Positions 55,552-62,467 of a DNA stretch of 64,000 bases are shown piece by piece. A model generated the notes under the pieces. It worked only from the letters and a program-made list of their open reading frames with translations, did no database searches and was not told the DNA's origin. This DNA comes from Pseudomonas allokribbensis (lineage in GTDB: Bacteria > Pseudomonadota > Gammaproteobacteria > Pseudomonadales > Pseudomonadaceae), in NCBI RefSeq assembly GCF_014863605.1, contig NZ_CP062252.1, positions 124,001 through 188,000 on the forward strand, written 5' to 3'. The number at the start of each line of letters is the position of its first letter. The stretch's first letter is position 1. Position numbers and translations under genes: made by a program.

Positions 55552-56396
55552 GAGGGCACCTCCGCGTTCCAGTGCTTCGAGAGCTGGTAAACCCGATCAA
55601 AGTGTTCATCCGGCGTTTCGTCCGGTCGGGCTTGCCAATGGGGCGCGAGATTCGGAGTTTGCAGGCTGTGGATCAGCAGAAACTCCAGCCGCTCCGGCGC
55701 CAGCCAGCCCCAGGCTTCGGCCAGTTCCAGTCGTTCACGCAGCCAGACATGCGGATCTTGAGCGCACGCCAACGCGGAATAAGCCTGCACATGCCCGGCC
55801 AGCAGAAAGCGGTGGGCATTGGCCAGGCGAATCGCCATGGCTTGCTCATCAGGCATCGGCAGTTGCAGCCACGGTGGCGCGGCCGGCACGGGGTAGCTGC
55901 CCGGCGCGGGGTTATCGGTTATCTGCCAGTGCGAACCCTGCCAATGGCAAACGCTGATCGCCGGCCCCAGATACGCCGGCAAAGCATCCACCGGTAGATG
56001 CTCCAGCGCCCGGGCCAGCACCCGGTTGTCGTGAAAGCGATACAGCACCTGATGCGGGCGGGCGCCGACGATCAGCCGGTCCTGCCAGTGCCGGACCCAG
56101 GTCTTCAACTCGCTTTGGCCCAGGCTGGCCAACCATCCCCAATGGCTGTCCGGCCTGTCGAGCAGGGCGTCGAGACGACGGTCGTCGGGCTGGTCGAAGG
56201 TGAAGAGGAATGGGCCGGTGTCTGCCAGTTCGGCGACTGCGGTTTCGCTGTAGAGGCTGGCGTATTGCTCGTAACGGCTGCTTTTCAGCCAGCGCTGGCG
56301 CATGTCGCGCTCGTTCTGCGAGTCGAGGACCAGGCACAGGAGGCGATCGGCACGGTGTTGCTCGACCAGCCAGCGTCGTACAAGGGAGTCGCTCAT
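55548..56396 (-). CDS. DUF4123 effector-loading adaptor
   Basis: This is a 282-residue protein with the DUF4123 N-terminal half (LLCLVLDSQNERDMRQRW, YASLYSETAVAELADTGPFL, WGWLASLGQSELKTWVRHWQ). Such adaptors (Tap/Tec) load an effector on a specific VgrG. A C-terminal extension of about 130 residues (from ITDNPAPGS) probably binds the lipase. ATG at 56396 overlaps the vgrG stop (ATGA). The frame extends 8 codons upstream but without reason to start there. Confidence 0.88.
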   Translation of the reverse strand: MSDSLVRRWLVEQHRADRLLCLVLDSQNERDMRQRWLKSSRYEQYASLYSETAVAELADTGPFLFTFDQPDDRRLDALLDRPDSHWGWLASLGQSELKTWVRHWQDRLIVGARPHQVLYRFHDNRVLARALEHLPVDALPAYLGPAISVCHWQGSHWQITDNPAPGSYPVPAAPPWLQLPMPDEQAMAIRLANAHRFLLAGHVQAYSALACAQDPHVWLRERLELAEAWGWLAPERLEFLLIHSLQTPNLAPHWQARPDETPDEHFDRVYQLSKHWNAEVPS

Positions 56397-58462
56397 GCTG
56401 CGGCCTCCGGGATCGTGCACATGCCCGCACGGCAGGCTTCGCAGATCGGGCAGAAATCCGCGCCCAGGGTTTTGCTGGCGGTCATCAATGCCTGTTGCGA
56501 GGGTGCGACCAATGGCGGCAAAGGTGCGGGAGCCGACAGGTCTTCAATACCGTCGGGCTGCAACAGCGGGGCTCGTAGCAAGGGCACCGGTGCGCCGCCG
56601 ATCAGCAGATCGCTGCTGCCGAAAAGGCCGCTGTGGTCGAGGACAAAATGCTCGCCACCGACCTTCAGGCTGATGCTTTTTCCGGCTTCCAGCACCAGAT
56701 GTTCGCCGGCGCTGAAGCACATCTGCCCGGCGGCTTCGGCCGTCAGCGATTGACCGGTCTTGATGTGGCTGCTTCCGCCGACATGCAGGTAGTCGCTGGC
56801 CTTGAGCCGGGTCTTGCGATCACCGGCGACGGTGCGGTGTTCCTCGGCATGCAGCACGCTGAAGCTGTTGCCCCGGACGGTTTCCCGCCGTTGGTTGCCG
56901 ATTTCCAGATGACTGTCGTTCTCGACCTTCAGCTGAAGATCGCGCTGGGCGCGCAGGTAAATCTGTTCCTGGCCTGCGCGGTCTTCGATCATCAACTCGT
57001 TGAAGCCCGTGCTGTCCGGCGAGCTGCGGGAGCGAAACACGCTGCGGGTCTTGTGCATCGGTAACTCGTAAGGCACCGGGTTGGCGCTGTTGGTCAGGCA
57101 GCCACTGATCACCGGATAGTCGGGATCGCCGTGGAGAAAGGTCACCAGCACTTCCATGCCTACGCGCGGGATGATCACGCTGCCATGGGCGTTGCCGGCC
57201 CAGCCCGAGGCCACCCGCAGCCAGCAACTGCTTTTGTCGTTATGGCGACCCTCGCGATCCCAGAAAAACTGCACCTTGACCCGGCCATACCGGTCGCAAT
57301 GGATGTCCTCGCCTTCCGGGCCGGTGACCACAGCGGTCTGGGTCGAGCCGATGCGGGGTTTGCGAAAGCGCAACGGCGGGCGGTAGATCGCCTCCCAGGG
57401 TGTTGCCTTGAAGTGGTTGCGATAGCCCTGAATGAAGTCCTTCTCCGGGCTGAGTGGCGTGTGGCTGCCGGTTTCCTCCAGCACTTGCGGTTGCTTGCCC
57501 TCGTGCCGGATTTCAGTCAGCAGCCACAAGTCGTTCAATGCCGGATCGGGATGTTCGGTCAGTGACAGAAAATGTCCCGACACCAGCGCCGGTTCGTTGC
57601 TGTCGCCTTCGCCCAGGCAGTCATCGGCGCGCTGGCGCTCCAGGGCCCGCCGGGCCAATCGCTTGCCGTGCTCGCGAACGAGGTAGCGTCCCGGATACTC
57701 GTATACCTCAAGCTCTGGCTGAAGGTGTTGATCAGGTTTTCGGGCATCCGCTTCCAGCGCCATCCGCGCCTTTTTAAAGTCATAGGCGCGGCTGGAGGCA
57801 TGGTTGGGCCGGGTTTCGAGACGGTAGTTGAAACGCTGGATCACCGGCCTGTCGGCGACCATGGCGTTGTGGGGTTTGAAGCGTGTTGGCCGAGAGAGGC
57901 GGGGAAACACGGTCTGATCGTCGCCAAATACCAGCAGGTGCCTGTCGCGGCTGTGCCGGAAGTGGTAGTGCAGGCCGTCTTCCTGACACAGGCGCTGGAT
58001 GAAGTGCAGGTCCGATTCGTTGTACTGCACGCAATATTCACGATCCGGCAACGGCTCGCCGAGCTTGAACTGGTAGAGGTCAGCGTGAATGCCATGTTCT
58101 TCGAGAATCTGCGCGAGGATTCGTGGCACGCTCAGGTTCTGGAAAATCCGTTGATTGATGCGATGACGCAGATTGGCCAGCCGAGGGGCCAGGGTCAGGC
58201 TGTATCGCGTCAATCGCTTGCCGATGTTTCCCCGAGCGATGTGCTGGACCTGTCCGTGGATGCCGTGGCCCTGGTCATCGAAAGCAAGAAAGGCCTGTTG
58301 GTGCATCAGGCCTGGAAGATCGGCATCCGGTCTGGTGCTGACCAGCTCGACCTTGAAGGCAAAGGGTTCGCTGACGGCTTCGGTGCCGGTGAAGGAAAGC
58401 ACCTGAAAATCGTGTTTAAAATCGTCGGTCGTGAGGCGAAAACGAGCATTGGCATTGAACAT
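56393..58462 (-). CDS. vgrG: Type VI secretion spike protein VgrG
   Basis: This 689-residue VgrG has a gp27-like part (RFRLTTDDFKHDFQVLSFTG, in part, YNESDLHFIQRLCQEDGLHY), a gp5/OB-fold part (VTGPEGEDIHCDRYGRVKV, in part, SGWAGNAHGSVIIPRVGMEV) and a beta-helix needle. The C-terminal tail holds a cysteine motif (CPICEACRAGMC) that may bind a metal or the adaptor. It forms the puncturing tip and carries the lipase. No structural tss genes are in this window, so this is an orphan vgrG island using a machine encoded elsewhere. ATG at 58462 has AAGGA before it. Confidence 0.93.
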   Translation of the reverse strand: MFNANARFRLTTDDFKHDFQVLSFTGTEAVSEPFAFKVELVSTRPDADLPGLMHQQAFLAFDDQGHGIHGQVQHIARGNIGKRLTRYSLTLAPRLANLRHRINQRIFQNLSVPRILAQILEEHGIHADLYQFKLGEPLPDREYCVQYNESDLHFIQRLCQEDGLHYHFRHSRDRHLLVFGDDQTVFPRLSRPTRFKPHNAMVADRPVIQRFNYRLETRPNHASSRAYDFKKARMALEADARKPDQHLQPELEVYEYPGRYLVREHGKRLARRALERQRADDCLGEGDSNEPALVSGHFLSLTEHPDPALNDLWLLTEIRHEGKQPQVLEETGSHTPLSPEKDFIQGYRNHFKATPWEAIYRPPLRFRKPRIGSTQTAVVTGPEGEDIHCDRYGRVKVQFFWDREGRHNDKSSCWLRVASGWAGNAHGSVIIPRVGMEVLVTFLHGDPDYPVISGCLTNSANPVPYELPMHKTRSVFRSRSSPDSTGFNELMIEDRAGQEQIYLRAQRDLQLKVENDSHLEIGNQRRETVRGNSFSVLHAEEHRTVAGDRKTRLKASDYLHVGGSSHIKTGQSLTAEAAGQMCFSAGEHLVLEAGKSISLKVGGEHFVLDHSGLFGSSDLLIGGAPVPLLRAPLLQPDGIEDLSAPAPLPPLVAPSQQALMTASKTLGADFCPICEACRAGMCTIPEAAA

Positions 58463-58640
58463 CCGTTGTTCCTTGTCCTGTGACGGATTCGGAACAACGC
58501 TATCAAGGTGAACCGCGAAATGATGTCGGATATTTCCCAATAAAATGGGTTGAAGTGCCCGGACTACAAGGGGCCGGCCTTGTTCCTACATCTTTTTCCT
58601 ACATGGCTTCGCGCAGACTTTGTAGGGCGCCGGTAGCGCA

Positions 58641-58952
58641 TCAGTTGAAGGAAATGCAGAAGTAGCCCAATTGCGGATCTCGCCCCATCGCCGGCACCCG
58701 TGACACGAAGATGTCCTCCACTCGCCCGAGTTCCGGCAGTTCCAATGCGCACAAACCGTCGACAAACTCGGTCGGCACCAGGCTGTTGAATTCGAGGCAG
58801 AAGGGCATGCGTTCGCTGAAGCGGGTTTTCGCCGCAGGGACTTCTTCGAGGTATTCGATCTGAATCGGCAGCGCTGTGCCGTCCGGCAGGTGCAGCGTGT
58901 GTTGTTGTCCCAGCAATGCCTGGGCGTGTTGGATCTGAACCGCTTGCAGCAT
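58641..58952 (-). CDS. DUF6916-like small protein
   Basis: This is a 103-residue soluble protein, LGQQHTLHLPDGTALPIQIE followed by TRFSERMPFCLEFNS and DIFVSRVPAMGRDPQLGYF. It matches my memory of the DUF6916 family, small all-beta proteins found beside tail-collar proteins. The function is unknown. It follows the tail-collar gene on the same strand, across a hairpin. The 178 bases between it and vgrG hold no gene. Confidence 0.7.
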   Translation of the reverse strand: MLQAVQIQHAQALLGQQHTLHLPDGTALPIQIEYLEEVPAAKTRFSERMPFCLEFNSLVPTEFVDGLCALELPELGRVEDIFVSRVPAMGRDPQLGYFCISFN

Positions 58953-58980
58953 GGTCTGACTCCAGTGACGAGAGAAACGG

Positions 58981-59001
58981 CCGGGGGCCCGAGGCCCCCG
59001 G
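58981..59001 (-). terminator. Hairpin after the tail-collar gene
   Basis: A 9-bp perfect stem, CCGGGGGCC with its complement, around a 3-nt loop, shortly followed on the minus strand by GTTTCTCTC. It probably lowers read-through into the DUF6916 gene. Confidence 0.6.
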
Positions 59002-59008
59002 CGGTTGT

Positions 59009-59596
59009 TCAGTTGCGCGAAGGGAAGAGGCCGTTCAGGGCAACGCTGAAGTTGAGGACCAGGAAGGGGTTCATGATGCCCAGCGGCTGACTGCCGCCGG
59101 TGGAGGAAATGTCCCCGGTGACGGTTGTGGTCAGGCCTTTGATCGGAATCGGCGTGGCGCCTTGGGCGTCGGAGTAGATATTCGCCGAGCCTGGGCCGCC
59201 ACCGGAGGCGCCGATGTAGGAGTTGGTGGCGGTTGGCGTGGTCGCCGGATTGCTCGCGGGTACGGCCAGTTTCAAGGCCGTATTGGCGGTGAGACCGGTC
59301 ATGGCGTGCGTATGATTGGGCATGTTGGCAATGGTGGCGGTGACACTCTCGGTGCCGGACACTTCACCGATGACACGCGGCGTCAGCCCCAGCCCGGCCC
59401 CCTGAGCGACCATCGTGCGCCCTTGCAGATTGGGCAACTGAAAGTTGGTCGTGCCATTACCGCCGTAGTAGGTACCCAGCAAGGCAAACAACGCCTGGTA
59501 TTGCGAGATGCCCAGGATTTGTCCATTACACAAGGCCCAGCCGCTGGGAGCGAAGTTGAAGGCGAACGGTTGAATCGTACCCATAAAGACTTCCAT
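59009..59596 (-). CDS. Tail-collar (microcystin-dependent protein, MdpB-like) protein
   Basis: This 195-residue protein has the collar-domain opening (GTIQPFAFNFAPSGWALCNG), GTYYGGNGTTNFQLPNLQGR and NMPNHTHAM. The end LGIMNPFLVLNFSVAL is typical of the family. Collar domains come from phage tail fibres, but there are no phage genes around it. Such proteins occur as stand-alone surface or secreted proteins in many bacteria. There is no signal peptide. Its neighbours suggest a role at the cell surface together with the LEPR/DUF4347 protein, which is inference. Confidence 0.85.
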   Translation of the reverse strand: MEVFMGTIQPFAFNFAPSGWALCNGQILGISQYQALFALLGTYYGGNGTTNFQLPNLQGRTMVAQGAGLGLTPRVIGEVSGTESVTATIANMPNHTHAMTGLTANTALKLAVPASNPATTPTATNSYIGASGGGPGSANIYSDAQGATPIPIKGLTTTVTGDISSTGGSQPLGIMNPFLVLNFSVALNGLFPSRN

Positions 59597-59837
59597 GGTT
59601 CCTCATCCTTCTGTTATGTGGTCGGCGCGCCGCGCGGTAGCCTCTACTGCCGGGCAGGTCGAAACGCTTTACTGACTCCTTCCATTTGCGCGGGCAGGTC
59701 ACGCCAAGCCGTAGCGTAGACCCGGATCGACGGACTTGCCGGACGTCGTCGTGGCCGCGCGTCGGCTTCAGCTCTGGCCTACAGTGTGCGCAATGAATGG
59801 CGCTGTTTTTTACTCGGAATACCGTAAGGGAAGGTTG

Positions 59838-61433
59838 ATGGAAGCGCGTCGCGAGACTCCGCTGGGGGATACCCAGGACCCGTTTGCCGCACCGAATGCC
59901 GGTGTCCGGCGTTTGCTGCGCTGGGCTCGCCAGCAGTGGCTGATACCGATTTTGCTGTTGGCGACGGTCGTGCGTTTTTATGACCTGACCGCTGCCGCGA
60001 TCTGGGGCGACGAAGGTTCCAGCCTGCTGCTGGCGAACTATTCGCTGGGCGGCATCTGGGAGCATGCGGCGTTCGATGTGCATCCGCCGTTTTACTTCAT
60101 GCTGCTGCATGGCTGGATCGGGTTGTTCGGCGACGGCATCCTGTCGATCCGCAGCCTCAGCGCCCTGGCCGGCATCGCCACGGTCGGGCTGGGTGTTTGC
60201 CTGGTCGACCGTCTGGCCACCCGCCGCGCCGCGATCATCGCCGGGGTGCTGCTGGCGCTGCTGCCGACGGCGGTGCGCTACAGCCAGGAAGTGCGCATGT
60301 ACTCGCTGCTCGGCCTGCTGCTGATCGGCACCACCCTGGCGTTGATCTGCTGGATCAGGCGCCCGCAGCGTCGCCGGTATCTGCTGATCTATGCGCTGCT
60401 GATGACCGCCGCGTTGTACACCCATTATTTCGCCGTGCTGGCTGCGTTGAGCCACTGGCTGTATCTGGGGCTGATCCGCTTGCTGCCGGGTTATCGCCTG
60501 CGGCATCTCCAGCGCAAGGACTGGTGGCTGGCCAACCTGGCCATTGTCGTGCTCTACCTGCCGTGGCTGCCGAACCTGCTCGGTCTCATGCAACACATGG
60601 AAGAGCTCAAGGCCGGTGGCGATGTCGGCTGGGAAGATCCGGTGACCCTGTCTTCCCTGCCGTCGATGATCTGGCTGTGGCTGATCCAGAACGATGGTGA
60701 CCATCTTCCGCTGTTGCTGTTCGGCGGTGTGCCGCTGGCCTTGCTGATGCTGGCGGGCGTGGCCGTTGCCCGCGACCGCAGCGTGAATCATGGCAGTGTG
60801 CTGCTGGCGCTCTATACCGGTGTGCCGTTGCTGCTGGTGTTCGCGGTGTCTTTCATCAGCCCGGTGTTTATCGAGCGTTATCTGACAGCCTATGCGCTGG
60901 GATTGCCGATGCTGGCGGGGCTGGCCATCGATCGTTTGTACAGCCGTGTTCGTGTGCTCGCGATAGCGGTGCTGGTATCGCTGATCGGGGTCGAGATGAT
61001 CGGGGTGAACACCAACGCCACGGTCGATCCGAACGACCAGTTCAATGTCATGGTCGATCACATCAACCGCCACTTCGTCAGCGGCGACCGGATCGTCACC
61101 AGCGACATGCTCTGGTACTTGAGCTACGTCTACTACAACCGCACGGATGCCCAGATCCGCTTGTATACACCGCCCGCCGCCGATGGCCGTTCGACGCGTC
61201 CGAACCACTATGGTTTCGGCACGCTGGTGTCCGATGAGGTCTATCTGGATCGGCTGGGGGATCTGCCGAAGGACAGCGCTCGAGTCTGGCTGATCGGTGA
61301 TCTGGACGTGGATGTACCCGATCCATTCGTACCCTTGCCGCCGACCTGGGAATTGCATGATCAGACCCACGCCGGTGGAGCGAAAGCGCGACTTTTTTCG
61401 CTGAAAACAGCGCAAGGAACAGAAGCCAGATGA
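59838..61433 (+). CDS. GT39-like polyprenyl-sugar glycosyltransferase
   Basis: This 531-residue integral membrane protein has about 11-13 TM helices and the family signature DEGSS (AAIWGDEGSSLLLANYSLGG in part) in the first periplasmic loop. HPPFYFMLLHGWI follows. This is typical of PMT/ArnT-type GT-C transferases that move a sugar from a lipid carrier in the periplasm. AGGGAAGG precedes the ATG at 59838; the frame runs 34 codons further. Position next to a sulfotransferase and a giant surface protein suggests it may decorate that protein or a glycan. The acceptor is unknown. The 241 bases upstream hold no gene. Confidence 0.82.
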   Translation: MEARRETPLGDTQDPFAAPNAGVRRLLRWARQQWLIPILLLATVVRFYDLTAAAIWGDEGSSLLLANYSLGGIWEHAAFDVHPPFYFMLLHGWIGLFGDGILSIRSLSALAGIATVGLGVCLVDRLATRRAAIIAGVLLALLPTAVRYSQEVRMYSLLGLLLIGTTLALICWIRRPQRRRYLLIYALLMTAALYTHYFAVLAALSHWLYLGLIRLLPGYRLRHLQRKDWWLANLAIVVLYLPWLPNLLGLMQHMEELKAGGDVGWEDPVTLSSLPSMIWLWLIQNDGDHLPLLLFGGVPLALLMLAGVAVARDRSVNHGSVLLALYTGVPLLLVFAVSFISPVFIERYLTAYALGLPMLAGLAIDRLYSRVRVLAIAVLVSLIGVEMIGVNTNATVDPNDQFNVMVDHINRHFVSGDRIVTSDMLWYLSYVYYNRTDAQIRLYTPPAADGRSTRPNHYGFGTLVSDEVYLDRLGDLPKDSARVWLIGDLDVDVPDPFVPLPPTWELHDQTHAGGAKARLFSLKTAQGTEAR

Positions 61434-61578
61434 CTTAAACGCTTCACCTTTTTATTCGCGATAAAAACGCATTTTAATAATCCGTTTTGCTCTATTTTGA
61501 TATCAAAACACTACTAGTCGAAAGGGTATTGTTGGACTACGCTCGTCGGACAAAGGGACTTACAAATACGGTGAAGGG

Positions 61579-62415
61579 ATGCAGCAGTTCCACTTTATCT
61601 CCGGCTTGCCGCGCTCGGGCTCGACCCTGCTTTCTGCGATCCTTCTGCAGAACCCGCGCTTTCATGCCGGCATGACCAGCCCGGTCGGCGCACTGTTCTC
61701 CGGTGTCCTTGAACAATGCAGCGCCGGCAGCGAATTCGGCGCGGTGATCGGCACCGAGATGCGCCGTCGCCTGCTGCGCGGGCTCTTCGACTCCTACTAC
61801 GCCGACAAGGCCGACAAACCGGTGGTGTTCGACACCAATCGGCAGTGGAGCTCACGCCTGCCGGCCATCAGCGATCTGTTTCCCCAAGCCAAAGTCATTG
61901 CCTGCGTGCGCAACGTCGCCTGGGTGATGGACAGCCTGGAACGGCTGTACCGCGCCAATCCCTATGAAAACACCAAGCTGTTCGGCGATGCCGTCGAGCG
62001 CAACACGGTCTACAGTCGCTGCGAAACCCTGGCCCAGCGCAACCGCCTGGTGGGATTCGCCTGGGCGGCGCTCAAGGAAGCCTATTACGGCGAGCACGCC
62101 GATTCGCTGTTGATCGTCGATTACGACTTGTTGACCCAGGCCCCGGAGCGCGTGCTGCGGCTGGTCTACGACTTCATTGGCGAACCCTGGTTCGAACACG
62201 ATTTCGAACACCTGGCCTATGACGCGCCAGAGTTCGACCAGGCCCTTGGCGTGGCCGGCCTGCACAAAGTCAAACCCAAGGTCGCCCTGCAGTCCCGGCG
62301 CACGATTCTGCCGCCGGACCTGTTCAAGCAATACGCCGATTTGTCCTTTTGGCTCGATGGCTCAGCCAGCGCTGCCAATGTCATTCGTATGAAGTCCGAC
62401 GCCGCGATCAGCTGA
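61579..62415 (+). CDS. Sulfotransferase
   Basis: This 278-residue PAPS-dependent sulfotransferase-fold protein has the 5'-phosphosulfate loop SGLPRSGSTLLSA at its very start. The 3'-phosphate region is probably IACVRNVAWVMDSLERLYR, and DSLLIVDYDLLTQAPERVL follows. It has no signal peptide, so it is cytoplasmic. The conserved loop at the N-terminus supports the ATG at 61579, although GAAGGG sits directly against it, an unusual ribosome-site spacing. The AT-rich gap of 145 nt upstream probably carries its promoter. The substrate is unknown. Confidence 0.85.
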   Translation: MQQFHFISGLPRSGSTLLSAILLQNPRFHAGMTSPVGALFSGVLEQCSAGSEFGAVIGTEMRRRLLRGLFDSYYADKADKPVVFDTNRQWSSRLPAISDLFPQAKVIACVRNVAWVMDSLERLYRANPYENTKLFGDAVERNTVYSRCETLAQRNRLVGFAWAALKEAYYGEHADSLLIVDYDLLTQAPERVLRLVYDFIGEPWFEHDFEHLAYDAPEFDQALGVAGLHKVKPKVALQSRRTILPPDLFKQYADLSFWLDGSASAANVIRMKSDAAIS

Positions 62416-62423
62416 TCGCGGCG
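62400..62423 (+). terminator. Terminator overlapping the sulfotransferase stop
   Basis: A perfect 24-nt palindrome, 12 bp per arm, containing the stop codon and followed by five T. It separates the sulfotransferase from the next gene. Confidence 0.8.
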
Positions 62424-62467
62424 TTTTTCATTGATGCGTTACAACTGTTCGAGTCCGGGTGAGCAAC

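Noticed and set aside
52583..58462. Complete type VI secretion system
   Set aside because: Only vgrG, adaptor, immunity candidate and effector are present; no sheath, baseplate or membrane-complex genes in the window.
59009..59596. Prophage remnant suggested by the tail-collar protein
   Set aside because: No other phage structural, integrase or lysis gene nearby; stand-alone collar proteins are common in bacteria.
59526..61415. Minus-strand frame of 629 codons opposite the glycosyltransferase
   Set aside because: Low-complexity antisense translation; the plus-strand frame has a DEGSS motif and regular TM helices.
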